A stretch of DNA of 64,000 nucleotides from Alkalicoccobacillus porphyridii (GCF_007293315.1 NZ_VLXZ01000011.1:1-64000); one strand, 5' to 3'. Shown: positions 17,621-26,740, counted from the stretch's first letter. Numbers and translations: made by a program. The notes: generated by a model from the letters alone, not told the origin.

Positions 17621-18005
17621 CGCAGCGCTCCTCTCTTCCTAATTACTTTTTGATAGATTACGAGAAAAGTATAGCGAATCCATGTCTTTTTTGGATCACT
17701 TTCAGGCATTAACACAAATAAAGAGAGAATATGTAGAGAACAATTGTGACAAAAGACATAACGAATGAGGCACGATCTTAGATAGCAACCAATTTAATAG
17801 GGTTTTATTAATGAGAACTTTCAGATAGTTGTGAGAATCATGCTGAAATTCACGTAAAATTTGATATAATCTAAAATAATAAGAAAAAAAGATAGAAATG
17901 ATGAAATAGTCCTTGTCTACATTCAACCAAAAGTCGTACTCAACTAGGCAGAAAAAAAGGGAGTCCCGAGTTCATAAATTAGATTAACAAGGTGGTGATT
18001 GGTCT
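17621..18005. other. Intergenic region between divergent vpr-like protease and regulator genes
   Basis: This is 385 bp of AT-rich DNA without a supportable gene; short frames here have no ribosome site. TATAAT at 17865-17870 with a poor -35 could serve the regulator. No TATTGGGAAA motif like that of the 38-42 kb region is present. Confidence 0.5.
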
Positions 18006-19244
18006 ATGCATGAAGGTTTTATTATTAAGTACTATCGTGAACAGCAGCATCTTACGCAGCAACAGCTAAGCAAGGGGATCTGCTCGGTGGCACATATTAG
18101 TCGAATAGAGAGGGGCACGGCTCATTATTCAACGGAAATCACCTATTTATTAAGTAATCGGCTTGGTGTCGATATTGAGCATGAAGTAAAGAAGTTTAAA
18201 AAGGTGAAAGAAACACTTGACCAATGGCACGTCTCAATGATTATGCAGGATCGAACAAAAACAGAAAGCTATAAAGAAGTACTTGAGAAGAATACACTGC
18301 TACTGCAGTCTACTTTAGGTTTCTACTATCAGCTATTACTTGTAAGATACTATTTGACGAAGCAACATTTAAAGGAAGCAGAAAGAGAATTAAAACAGAT
18401 TTCAACAAAAAACCACCTACTGAGTGATAGAGATATACAGCTTTACTATCACATGTGTGGCATTCATCGGTTATTTACTGGTGAATATGAAAAAGCATTA
18501 GGGTACTTTAAACAAATTGAGCCCGAGGTTTATAGAAATGATGAATACTACTACCATCTAGCCATTACCTGCTACCGCTTTGGACATCATGTAAAGGCCT
18601 ATGAATATGCAAGGATGAGCTTGAACTTTTTTAAACAAGCAAATCACTTCCGCAAAATTATTGACGCCGAAACGTTAATTTTGCTAACTCAGAGTGTTCA
18701 AATTGTTCATCATGACTTAGATGAATTAGTAGATAAATACAATGATTTGATTAGAAGCTGTGACCTATTTGGAGAGTATGAGAAAAAAGCCATTCTATTA
18801 AATAATCTTGGATACGAGTATTTTCTGCAATCGATGAACAGGGAGGCCAACAACTACTATAAGGAATCCCTTGAGCTCTATCAAAAATGTAACTATCCAA
18901 ATTATATTTCTCCATATGCTGGTTATATTCTTACAAGCTATCTATTAAAGGACGTGGAGTCCGATCAACAGTTAATGAAGAGTGTTCGAGACGTCATGCA
19001 GCTTGCGAAACAGATAGGGAACATCGGAGATACTAAGAAAATTAAATTACTCTCTTATTTAATCAAAGGACAGATGAAACAATATTACGCGTACCTTCAC
19101 GAGAGCTTAATTCCTTATTTACGTAAAAGTGGGAATGTCACATTAGCTAGTTACTATGAGAAACAATTGTTTAACCACTATATTGAAGCAAATGAAGGAG
19201 AGAAAGCGACTCAAGTTGCCTATTCTTATATTAAAGGTAGTTAA
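18006..19244 (+). CDS. XRE-type HTH regulator with TPR repeats (RRNPP/PlcR-NprR-like)
   Basis: A 412-residue regulator. An N-terminal XRE helix-turn-helix (about 5-60: GFIIKYYREQQHLTQQQLSKG, HISRIERG) is followed by alpha-helical TPR repeats to the end (for example LGYFKQIEPEVYRNDEYYYHLA; NNLGYEYFLQSMNREANNYYKESL). This is the layout of RRNPP sensors that bind short imported peptides. It is divergent from the vpr-like protease. Unlike the regulator at 40.2-41.4 kb, no propeptide gene follows: a terminator begins right after the stop. It may be an orphan receptor or answer to a peptide made elsewhere. AAGGTGGTGATT precedes the ATG. Confidence 0.87.
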   Translation: MHEGFIIKYYREQQHLTQQQLSKGICSVAHISRIERGTAHYSTEITYLLSNRLGVDIEHEVKKFKKVKETLDQWHVSMIMQDRTKTESYKEVLEKNTLLLQSTLGFYYQLLLVRYYLTKQHLKEAERELKQISTKNHLLSDRDIQLYYHMCGIHRLFTGEYEKALGYFKQIEPEVYRNDEYYYHLAITCYRFGHHVKAYEYARMSLNFFKQANHFRKIIDAETLILLTQSVQIVHHDLDELVDKYNDLIRSCDLFGEYEKKAILLNNLGYEYFLQSMNREANNYYKESLELYQKCNYPNYISPYAGYILTSYLLKDVESDQQLMKSVRDVMQLAKQIGNIGDTKKIKLLSYLIKGQMKQYYAYLHESLIPYLRKSGNVTLASYYEKQLFNHYIEANEGEKATQVAYSYIKGS

Positions 19245-19248
19245 GTGA

Positions 19249-19285
19249 GAGGGGCACAGGTGGAATTTCCTCTGTGCCTCTTTTA
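19249..19285 (+). terminator. Intrinsic terminator after the XRE-TPR regulator
   Basis: GAGG(GG)CACAG pairs with CTGTGCCTC across the 19249-19280 region and is followed by TTTTA. It lies within 10 bp of the stop codon. Confidence 0.8.
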
Positions 19286-19315
19286 TTGAAAGCGGACACA
19301 TTAAGGAGGGCGCTA

Positions 19316-19400
19316 GAAAAGGATTTACAGGGTCTGTATCAGGTGCTATGATAACTGAATACTAGCGTCGCTCTCGTGTAGCTTACCGGGAGTGTTTTTT
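19316..19400 (+). other. Possible structured RNA segment ending in a terminator-like hairpin
   Basis: GCGCTAG near 19309-19315 can pair with CTAGCGTC near 19364-19371. Then CGCTCTCG and CGGGAGTG form an 8-bp stem with G.U pairs, followed by seven T. The shape is that of an attenuator or small RNA upstream of the IIC gene. I match it to no known riboswitch class, and the pairing may be chance. Confidence 0.3.
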
Positions 19401-19403
19401 TGT

Positions 19404-19429
19404 TATAATCCTTTATCGGTTTAAACCGA
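19404..19429 (+). promoter_or_regulatory. Minus-10 box and 14-bp perfect palindrome before the IIC gene
   Basis: TATAAT (19404-19409) is followed at once by TCGGTTTAAACCGA (19416-19429), a perfect palindrome near the expected transcription start. A repressor binding there could block the downstream transporter gene. No clear -35 box is seen. Confidence 0.4.
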
Positions 19430-19457
19430 ATGAGTAAAAAGAGAGAATGTAAATGGG

Positions 19458-20480
19458 GTGGAGTCTTTGAAGGAGTATATTATTGATAGAATGTATAAAG
19501 CATCGGCTGGAGTGGCAAACGCTGTGCTTGTCACATTAGCCATTGGCTTATTATTTGAGACATTTGGTCAATTTCTTGGCTGGCAAGCGCTTCTGACCAT
19601 TGGAGGAATAGCGAAGGTCCTTTTGGCACCAGCTATAGGCGCTGGTGTAGCCTATCAGCTTGGAGGAAATACCCTTGTAATCTACAGCTCCATTATATGT
19701 AGTACCGTGGGGGGAGCGGCCATGCAGGTGACGGAGTCAGGTATGACTATGGTAACCGGACAACCCGTTAGTGCGTTTATTGCTGCGCTTGTGGCAACCT
19801 ATGTTGGCAAAAGAGTGACAGGCAAAACTAAGCTTGATCTTATGGCTATACCGCTCGCAGCGACACTAGCAGGAGGAATCACAGGAGTAGGTGCAGCAGC
19901 GGTTGCGACACCTATATTAACAGCTATGAGCGCAGAAATTACGAGCTCGGTTCAAGGCTCACCCATTTTGGCTTCTATAGTTATTGCCCTTGTTTGGAGT
20001 GTACTTTTAATGACACCAGCTTCATCGGCTGCCCTTGCGATTGCTTTACAATTGGATCCAGTATCTAGTGCAGCAGCACTGATTGGTTGTACAGCTCAAT
20101 TTGCAGGGTTTACGGCCATGTCATTTAGACAAAACGATTTCGGCGGCTTTCTTGCACAATCAGTGGTTACACCAAAGGTTCAATTTCCAAACCTTGTTAA
20201 AAACCCTAGATTGGTTATTCCGTCCTTTGTTGCAGCGGTTGTGTGTGCACCCATCGCAACGATTCTTCTTAGCTTTGAAGCCACGTACGAATTAGCTGGA
20301 CTTGGCATGAATTCTCTTATCGCACCTTTAACGATTTTTGCCATGCAAGGGTGGTCAGGTCTTATGATCTTTTTACTAATGGGAGTAATCGTTCCCATTA
20401 TCATTTCGTTGCCACTATATATGCTTATTAAGAAATTGGGCTGGGTCAAACCAAATGCATTGCATGTTGAGGTTCAATAA
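19458..20480 (+). CDS. PTS_EIIC_2-family membrane transporter
   Basis: A 340-residue integral membrane protein with about nine to ten hydrophobic helices. It resembles the stand-alone PTS_EIIC_2 family (PF13303), distantly related to phosphotransferase IIC domains. Typical segments are GGIAKVLLAPAIGAGVAYQLGG, the GGAAMQ region and FAGFTAMSFRQNDFGGFLAQ. No IIA or IIB domain or gene is nearby, so phosphorylating transport cannot be assumed. The start is GTG 19458, or the TTG three codons on, which GGTGGAG would fit; this is unresolved. Substrate unknown. Confidence 0.8.
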   Translation: MESLKEYIIDRMYKASAGVANAVLVTLAIGLLFETFGQFLGWQALLTIGGIAKVLLAPAIGAGVAYQLGGNTLVIYSSIICSTVGGAAMQVTESGMTMVTGQPVSAFIAALVATYVGKRVTGKTKLDLMAIPLAATLAGGITGVGAAAVATPILTAMSAEITSSVQGSPILASIVIALVWSVLLMTPASSAALAIALQLDPVSSAAALIGCTAQFAGFTAMSFRQNDFGGFLAQSVVTPKVQFPNLVKNPRLVIPSFVAAVVCAPIATILLSFEATYELAGLGMNSLIAPLTIFAMQGWSGLMIFLLMGVIVPIIISLPLYMLIKKLGWVKPNALHVEVQ

Positions 20481-20518
20481 CTAGCTTCTAATTAAATAAG
20501 AGTGAGCTTCTAAACCGC

Positions 20519-20563
20519 CAAACCCCAAATGTTAGAGGATTTCTAATGTTTGGGGTCTTTTTG
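20519..20563 (+). terminator. Intrinsic terminator after the IIC gene
   Basis: ACCCCAAA and TTTGGGGT form the base of a long, nearly complete stem that continues into TGTTAGA/TCTAATG; a TCTTTTT tract follows. Confidence 0.8.
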
Positions 20564-20629
20564 AGTCAAGTACTTATTATTAGTCATACTCATGCCTACC
20601 TAAAACAATATTATAAAAACTGGAAGAGT

Positions 20630-20672
20630 AACACCTGCGGGATGAAAAGGAGGTCACTGTAAAAGATGGTTT
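20630..20672. repeat. Dispersed repeat fragment, copy 4
   Basis: A short piece containing ACACCTGCGGGATGAAAAGG and a GTCACTGTAAAAGAT remnant; it matches the corresponding block of copies 3 and 6. It lies about 100 bp before an ACCAAGA array. Confidence 0.65.
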
Positions 20673-20774
20673 ACCTTGAATATAATGCTAGTTTAATGAC
20701 GTGAGAAATGAACAAGGTCTCTCTTATCACAAGGAATCGGGAATGAGAGGTAGATACATTGGGAGGAAAGTGAA

Positions 20775-20965
20775 AAAATCTGAATACCAAGAGGAGCGGA
20801 TGATTTAGCAAGAAGCAGGAGCTCTTAGCAAGAGAAAAAAACTGAATACCAAGAGAAGCTGATGATATAGCAAGAAGCAAGAGCTCTTAGCAAGTGGAAA
20901 GACCTGCATACCAAGAGAAGCAGGTGATTTAGCAAGAAGCAAAAGCTCTTAGCAAGAAACTCATC
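20775..20965 (+). repeat. ACCAAGA/AGCAAGA minisatellite with 62-bp higher-order period
   Basis: About nine units of 20-21 bp begin with ATACCAAGAG, TTAGCAAGAAGC or CTTAGCAAG. They repeat as a triplet about every 62 bp for three rounds. The triplet is the reverse complement of the one in the 30.0-kb array. No frame or ribosome site suggests a gene. With copies 4 and 5 of the dispersed repeat it fills the gap between the IIC gene and the germination operon. Confidence 0.8.
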
Positions 20966-21092
20966 AGAAATCCATCGGAAGACGATCTAAACTCGCGTGC
21001 GTAATTCGTTAAGCGCAGCCAATCCACTTAACTAGGGATGTTATTCAATCGTCTGATTGGAAACATACGCGACGAAGCTTCACCGGGACAGC

Positions 21093-21208
21093 ACGTGGCA
21101 GACCGACATTAAAGTGGTACCCTAGCACTTCAAGGGTTGAGACCGTCCCCCGATGGGGATTCCTGAAGCGATGCAAATGAGCTCATGACTTTTTTAATGA
21201 CCTTGATG
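21093..21208. repeat. Dispersed structured repeat, copy 5 (partial)
   Basis: It carries hairpin A in variant form (TTAAAGTG ... CACTTCAA) and the AGGGTTGAGACCGTCCCC block that corresponds to AGGGCTGAGGCCGTTCCC of copies 1 and 9. Confidence 0.6.
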
Positions 21209-21274
21209 ATAAAGTTCATTAAGATGGTAGAGCCAGATTAAAGCTTAATACTATTTCCTGTGAGGAACTCTTCC

Positions 21275-22396
21275 TTAGTTAATAATCCCGTGATAAATAA
21301 TCTCAGCGGTGACATTTGCCTTGAATTTTATAGTAGGATAAGCTTCATTCCAATCTAATTGTTGCCAATCCTCATAATAGAAAGCGCGAACCTGTCTGCC
21401 GATGGCTAAATAATCACAGTTTGCTTCCTGAATTTTTTTTAAGACTTCATTTGCTTGTTTAGTGAATTGTTCCGATAGCTCTGTGTTTACTTTTTTTACG
21501 ATGGATTCCTTATAAAGATGATCAGCAGGATATTCATTGGCATCAAGCTTCAGTATCAAATCAATTTGTGCCTCGAACTGCCCCTGGTCATTTTTTGTTA
21601 ATGTAAAATTCCGATCAAGTTTTTCCACATCGACAGTGATAAAATCGTACAAATCATCATAACCCATGGAATGAACTTTTTTTGTCATCCGATGTTCTCC
21701 ATTAGCGCTTCCATCTAAAAGCAACAGCATAATGGTTTCATCCGAGTTAATTTCACCAGTCATTCTTCTCCCATTAAATAAAGCAGATCCGGTAAGCTTG
21801 ATGCCCGAATGATTTTCAAGTACCTCGACAGTGGGTAGAATAAGGTCCTGATCATTATCATATAAAACGGATAATGTATTCTGAAGGCTAACCACAGGGA
21901 TGCTTCCTGTTTCTTCGGCACTCATCAACACATCCTGTAGATAGTCACTAATAAGGGGCTTGTTTTCCGTTTGCACATGAAGGGCTTCTCCAGCTTGCTC
22001 CTCAACAACGGCTAAACGAGCAGTAAGGGCGCTTAGTGGAGACCGGTAATTTCCATCGAGAACAGCATAAATATCCTTTTTAGCTAGTTTCTTACTAAAT
22101 AATGTCACTTGGTTTTTAGAAGCAAATAATTCACTGCCGATTTTTTTATCAAGCTCGGTTCGAGCGTCTCTCACGGAATTACCCTCAGCAGCAATTATTG
22201 TTGTGGTAGTAGGGATCTTTTCGTTAGAATTTCCGCTAACTACCGCAATGGTCATTTGTATAAGACCATGATCGGAATCTAGATCGAAAGCCTGACTATT
22301 AATGAGGGCAACATCTTTTAGTAATTGCTCATCCCAACATCCTGAAAGAAATACGGTCAGAAATAAACAACCTAGTATCTGCTTACGTATGTTCAC
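21275..22396 (-). CDS. Ger(x)C-family spore germination lipoprotein
   Basis: A 373-residue GerAC-type lipoprotein, third component of a nutrient germinant receptor in the spore inner membrane. The lipobox LTVFLSGC (cysteine near residue 20) is followed by the family-typical WDEQLLKDVALI. The upstream frame opening (22426) is unlikely; GTG 22396 has GGAGGG seven bases before it and starts the signal peptide at VNIRKQILG. It overlaps the GerB-type gene by 14 bp, so the three genes are one operon. Confidence 0.92.
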   Translation of the reverse strand: MNIRKQILGCLFLTVFLSGCWDEQLLKDVALINSQAFDLDSDHGLIQMTIAVVSGNSNEKIPTTTTIIAAEGNSVRDARTELDKKIGSELFASKNQVTLFSKKLAKKDIYAVLDGNYRSPLSALTARLAVVEEQAGEALHVQTENKPLISDYLQDVLMSAEETGSIPVVSLQNTLSVLYDNDQDLILPTVEVLENHSGIKLTGSALFNGRRMTGEINSDETIMLLLLDGSANGEHRMTKKVHSMGYDDLYDFITVDVEKLDRNFTLTKNDQGQFEAQIDLILKLDANEYPADHLYKESIVKKVNTELSEQFTKQANEVLKKIQEANCDYLAIGRQVRAFYYEDWQQLDWNEAYPTIKFKANVTAEIIYHGIIN

Positions 22397-23480
22397 GAGG
22401 CGCCCTCCTTTTAAATAAGACGGCATACAATAATAAAAAGGCAGGAATCACAGCTATGAAAAAAGAACCTACATAATTAATGAAGGTAGAAAAATGTCGG
22501 AGTGTTAAAACATTTTGCGGAATTAATGCTAATATCGTAATGATCAAGCTGCTTATACTGGAAAACAATAATCTTTTCTTTTGATTAAAAACAGTCGCCA
22601 TTCCGATTGAAGCCATATAAAGATAACTAACAATAGTGGCAAGAACCACCACAGACCATAAAGCTAAAAAAATTAAATCAATTCTTTCGATTAATACTAA
22701 AGAAATGGTTTTAATCATGTACAGTAATGGCTCAGGAAGAATCTCGAATTGCCCCGGACTGAAATATATAAACGAAGCAATGATTGTAAATGTATAAATG
22801 GCTGTCACTAGAATGTTGGCATAGGACGCAGCCAGCAATTTTTCTTTATTTGATCCTTTAACAACTGGATGTAGGATAGCGACGATAAGAAAGCCTTGCA
22901 TTGAAAATGAGGCAGACATAACGCCCTTTCCAATTTCGAACCAACTTGATGTGAGAATGGGTAATAGATAAAGTGGTTCTGAATCAAAGAATGCATATGT
23001 TGCACATATGGGTGTAAGGAGTACGATGGGACCTACTATTACCATAAACCTAGAAATGATTTGAACATGGCTATTTAATAAATATAAGCAGGCGATTACA
23101 AACAAAGGAATTTTGATTATGTCAGGTGTTTTACTTAGTACCCATACAGAAATAAGGAAATTAAATACCAATAACACAAAAGCCGCAATGATTAAAAAAT
23201 ATACAATATAAAGCACACTAATGAATTTACCCAGAACTTTTCCTACGAGCTTTTCAAATAGTTCGTAAAGGTTCTGATTAGGGAACCGAATGGATAAAGA
23301 CCAAATGAGAAGGATGAGTATCTGAGTCACCATTCCCGCGATAATTATAGATATCCATCCGTCTGTTTTTGCATCGTGATAGATATTGTAGGGAAGGGTC
23401 ATAATACTTATGCCAATTTGAGTCTGTACATAAAACCAAAAAAACTGAACTAGATTTACACTGGATTTACTACTTTTCAC
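22383..23480 (-). CDS. GerAB-family germinant receptor permease subunit
   Basis: A 365-residue endospore germination permease of the APC superfamily with about ten membrane helices. It starts with the family-typical QFFWFYVQTQIGISIMTLPY. In GerA-type receptors this subunit holds the germinant-binding pocket; amino acids are the common ligands, but this one's ligand is not readable. It overlaps the GerA subunit gene by 11 bp upstream and the GerC gene downstream. Confidence 0.93.
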   Translation of the reverse strand: MKSSKSSVNLVQFFWFYVQTQIGISIMTLPYNIYHDAKTDGWISIIIAGMVTQILILLIWSLSIRFPNQNLYELFEKLVGKVLGKFISVLYIVYFLIIAAFVLLVFNFLISVWVLSKTPDIIKIPLFVIACLYLLNSHVQIISRFMVIVGPIVLLTPICATYAFFDSEPLYLLPILTSSWFEIGKGVMSASFSMQGFLIVAILHPVVKGSNKEKLLAASYANILVTAIYTFTIIASFIYFSPGQFEILPEPLLYMIKTISLVLIERIDLIFLALWSVVVLATIVSYLYMASIGMATVFNQKKRLLFSSISSLIITILALIPQNVLTLRHFSTFINYVGSFFIAVIPAFLLLYAVLFKRRAPREHT

Positions 23481-24990
23481 GTTGCTTCCACCACCAAGAA
23501 TATCCTTGTTGTTTGAGTGTCTGAGGCTTGACCGCGAGTGGCCGTGTGTTTAAGAACCAAACCGGCATACGGATGGCTGTATCTTTCATGTCCTTTAAGC
23601 GAAAAGGGGCAATAGGAGAAAGATATGGTCTACCAAAAGAGGTGAGCTTACACAAATGCATGAGAAGTAACATAGAAGCAAGCGTTACCCCCAAAATTCC
23701 GAAAATAGCTGCCAAAAACATAAAAGGGAATCGAAGGACTCGTACAACTGAATTCATCTCAGGTGAAGGAATAACAAAAGAAGCAACAGCAGTTAATGCA
23801 ACAACAATAATCATCATGTTGGAGACCAATCCTGCGTTAACAACCGCTTCACCAATAACAAGTCCTCCTACGATACCAATAGTTTGACCGATCGGGGAAG
23901 GAAGCCTCACCCCAGCCTCTCTAATTAATTCAATCGTTAATTCCATAATTAATGCCTCAATTAATGGAGGGTATGGAATATTAGCCAAGGAGTTTTTAAC
24001 TGGAAGAATAATTGGGTTTGGCAGAATCTCATAATTAAACGCAACCACAGAAATATAAAGAGCTGGAAGTGTGACCGCAATAAATACACTTAAAAACCGT
24101 ATAACACGATAGAATGAACCTAATATAAAATGAATATTATAATCATCAGGTGATTGAAAAAACGCAGATATCGAAATGGGTGCAATGAGCGCTGTTGGAC
24201 TGCCATCAGTCATAACAATAATTCTTCCTTCAAGTAAATGTGATATAATCCGGTCAGGTCTTTCAGTGTATAACACTTGTGGAAAGGGTGAATAAGAATG
24301 ATCCTGGATATATTCTGCAATAAAACCTGGTGAAATGACTAAATCAGATGAGATATCATTTATCCGATCTTCTATGGTTTCAACAATCTCTGGATCAGCA
24401 ATGTCGTTCATATAAACAATAGCCGTTTCTCGCTGCAATTTAGCGCCTACGCGGGTTTTTTTTACTGCTAATTCACTTGTTTGTGCCCGTCTTCTCAAAA
24501 CATTCAGATTGACGAATAGACTTTCCACAAGACCCTCGTGCGATCCTCTTACAATTTTTTCATTACTCGGCTCCTCAATACTCCGATCAAAGAAAATACC
24601 TACTTCGACATATAAAATGCTTGGTTCTCCTTCTAATAAAATAGCCGCATATCCTTTTGTTAGAAGAGTGGCTTCTTTAGTTACATTGCTATCTCTTTTC
24701 CAGTTCGTTGAGACAATCAAGTCCTCAAGCGTGTACCGGTCATCAAATTTGTCTTCTGAAAGCGGGATAAAAAACGTCTGTTCCAAAAGATTTGTATCAA
24801 CCAAAGGCTCTAGATAAAGAACACAACCTCTTTTACCATGAAATTCAAAGTATCTTGTGCCAAAATCATCTGGATGATGATATAGACTATTAAAGGAAGC
24901 AAGATCCTCTTTGAGGTTACCAGTCGCTAGAACTACATCTACTTTATTTGAGATTTGATTTCTCCTAAGCTTTCGCGGGCGTTTTCTCAT
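23470..24990 (-). CDS. GerAA-family spore germination protein
   Basis: A 506-residue GerA subunit. A large hydrophilic N-terminal region (about 1-280) contains ETAIVYMNDIADPEIVETI and GRIIVMTDGSPTALIAP. The membrane region (about 285-440) contains the conserved PLIEALIMELTIELIREAGVRLP and IGQTIGIVGGLVIGEA. It is the first gene of the gerABC-type operon and has an AAGGAGT/AAGGTGA ribosome region. In other bacilli such operons are forespore-expressed under SigG; I could not confirm a SigG promoter by eye. Confidence 0.95.
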   Translation of the reverse strand: MRKRPRKLRRNQISNKVDVVLATGNLKEDLASFNSLYHHPDDFGTRYFEFHGKRGCVLYLEPLVDTNLLEQTFFIPLSEDKFDDRYTLEDLIVSTNWKRDSNVTKEATLLTKGYAAILLEGEPSILYVEVGIFFDRSIEEPSNEKIVRGSHEGLVESLFVNLNVLRRRAQTSELAVKKTRVGAKLQRETAIVYMNDIADPEIVETIEDRINDISSDLVISPGFIAEYIQDHSYSPFPQVLYTERPDRIISHLLEGRIIVMTDGSPTALIAPISISAFFQSPDDYNIHFILGSFYRVIRFLSVFIAVTLPALYISVVAFNYEILPNPIILPVKNSLANIPYPPLIEALIMELTIELIREAGVRLPSPIGQTIGIVGGLVIGEAVVNAGLVSNMMIIVVALTAVASFVIPSPEMNSVVRVLRFPFMFLAAIFGILGVTLASMLLLMHLCKLTSFGRPYLSPIAPFRLKDMKDTAIRMPVWFLNTRPLAVKPQTLKQQGYSWWWKQREK

Positions 24991-25099
24991 AAGTCACCTT
25001 ACTCCTTTCCTCATAGGGATACTCGTTATAACCTGCCCTTGAAAAGAAAGTTCATGCATGAAATGATAAGAATAAATCTAAATGTGGGGAGGTTTGAAG

Positions 25100-25864
25100 A
25101 TGTCTCAATCAAAGAAGGTGCAAACGTTTTTTGGACAAAATGCCGAGGCATATGTCAAAAGCAATTTGCATGCAAAAGGAAAGGATTTGATCTACTTAGT
25201 AAGAGAGCAAACTGAAGTAGGGAGACTTCTTGATATTGCCACTGGCGGGGGGCATGTTGCTCATGCTTTTGCAGGTCTTTCAGATGACATTACAGCCTTC
25301 GATCTTACGCCAGAAATACTCATAGCAGCAAGGAATTATATTGAAGGGAATGGTCACAAGCACGTTCAATATGTAGAAGGTGACGTGATGAATATGCCAT
25401 TTACTGATTCGACATATGACACAGCCATTTGTAGAATTGCCGCACACCACTTCCCTGACATTCAGCAGTTTGTAAATGAGACACATAGAGTGCTGAAACA
25501 AAATGGAGTGTTTTGGCTTCTCGATAATGTGGCCTTAGAGGATGATAAGCTTGATGAATTTTATAACGTTCTTGAAAAACAACGAGACACAAGTCATGTA
25601 CGTGCCTATAAGAAATCGGAGTGGTTACAGATTATAGAAAAAAGTGGGTTCGACATTGAGCAATGTAAGGTGTTTCGGAAGACTTTTCAAATTGATGATT
25701 GGTCAAGGCGAGCGGGGATCAATGAGGAGACGAAACATAGGCTGAAACAGATGTTGATTAAAAGCTCTGATCATGTAAAGGACTTCCTCCACATTGAAGA
25801 AGAAAATGGAAGTATTCAGTCGTTCCAAGGCCAGTCTATTGCATTAAAAGCTTGTAAAAGATAA
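25100..25864 (+). CDS. Class I SAM-dependent methyltransferase
   Basis: A 254-residue methyltransferase (Methyltransf_11/UbiE-like; similar to YcgJ-type proteins). Motif I is LLDIATGGGHVAHAF (about 43-57), the acidic motif II is AFDLTPEIL, and the motif after VEGDVMNMPF resembles small-molecule methyltransferases. GGGGAGG (25086-25092) fits ATG 25100 better than the frame opening at 25082. It is a single gene, convergent with terC across a shared terminator. Substrate unknown. Confidence 0.88.
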   Translation: MSQSKKVQTFFGQNAEAYVKSNLHAKGKDLIYLVREQTEVGRLLDIATGGGHVAHAFAGLSDDITAFDLTPEILIAARNYIEGNGHKHVQYVEGDVMNMPFTDSTYDTAICRIAAHHFPDIQQFVNETHRVLKQNGVFWLLDNVALEDDKLDEFYNVLEKQRDTSHVRAYKKSEWLQIIEKSGFDIEQCKVFRKTFQIDDWSRRAGINEETKHRLKQMLIKSSDHVKDFLHIEEENGSIQSFQGQSIALKACKR

Positions 25865-25893
25865 TGAGCATATAGCACTGAATGAAATGAGCA

Positions 25894-25930
25894 CCAAAAA
25901 AAGAAACAGGCGAGTACTCGCCTGTTTCTA
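25894..25930. terminator. Bidirectional terminator, convergent methyltransferase/terC
   Basis: A perfect palindrome (25902-25914 with 25917-25929) is flanked by a seven-A run, which is a T run for the minus-strand terC transcript. Confidence 0.85.
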
Positions 25931-25936
25931 CACTTT

Positions 25937-26740
25937 TTAGATGTTTTCTTCAAGCTCTTTTCTTTTAGCCGTTTGGTCATCACTGTCTTTGTTTTTTGAA
26001 AGGAACCAACCACCCAGTACGATGAGTACGAGTACACTATAGAAAAATAATTTCCAGCCAGTGGAATGCGGGAAGTGGGAATCAATGATCGCCAAATCTG
26101 GATGAGCCAGTACCTGAACAACCAACTTAACGCCTACCCACCCAACGATGATAAAGGCAGCACTTTCAAGTCCAGGACGTTTTTCAAGTAGGACAACAAA
26201 CTTCGTTGCGGCAAATCGCATAATTAATAATCCAACTAATCCACCAATGAATACAACCGCAAATTGTCCAACGTCTAAGCTTCCAACCATACCGAGACCA
26301 GTTGGAGTAAGTGCCATTGCTAGCGCAACAGCAGCAAGGATGGAATCTACCGCAAAAGCGATATCTGCAAGCTCAACCTTGATAACAGTTGGCCAGAAGC
26401 CGCTTTTTTTCTTCGGCTTTTTGATTGCTTTATCTTTAGTATCGTATTTGTTCACCACATGTTTTCTAAACATATGGTTGAGTGCTATGAATAATAGGTA
26501 TAACGCTCCAATTGCTTGAATCTGCCAAACGTCAACGAGAAAAGAAATTAAGAATAAAGAAGCAAATCGGAAGACAAAGGCTCCTGCTAATCCATAAAGA
26601 AGTGCTTTTTTTCGTTCCTCTTCTGGAAGGTGTTTAACCATAATAGCTAGCACTAATGCGTTATCTGCTGATAGTACACCCTCCAACGCAATTAATACTA
26701 ATAACACCCAGCTATATTCTAATAGTAGAGCAACATCCAT
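25937..26740 (-). CDS. TerC-family membrane protein, probable Mn2+ exporter
   Basis: A 267-residue TerC protein with about seven membrane helices and the family's acidic intramembrane motifs EGVLSADNALVLA and ELADIAFAVDSILA. B. subtilis relatives MeeF (YceF) and MeeY (YkoY) export manganese and help metallate secreted enzymes. ATG 26740 follows AGAGGAG; the frame opening at 26779 is upstream of it. A yybP-ykoY Mn2+ riboswitch directly upstream on the same strand supports a manganese function. Confidence 0.92.
   Translation of the reverse strand: MDVALLLEYSWVLLVLIALEGVLSADNALVLAIMVKHLPEEERKKALLYGLAGAFVFRFASLFLISFLVDVWQIQAIGALYLLFIALNHMFRKHVVNKYDTKDKAIKKPKKKSGFWPTVIKVELADIAFAVDSILAAVALAMALTPTGLGMVGSLDVGQFAVVFIGGLVGLLIMRFAATKFVVLLEKRPGLESAAFIIVGWVGVKLVVQVLAHPDLAIIDSHFPHSTGWKLFFYSVLVLIVLGGWFLSKNKDSDDQTAKRKELEENI

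Noticed and set aside
17702-17926. Minus-strand ORF between the vpr-like gene and the XRE-TPR regulator as a propeptide
   Set aside because: No signal-peptide start, no ribosome site and odd composition.
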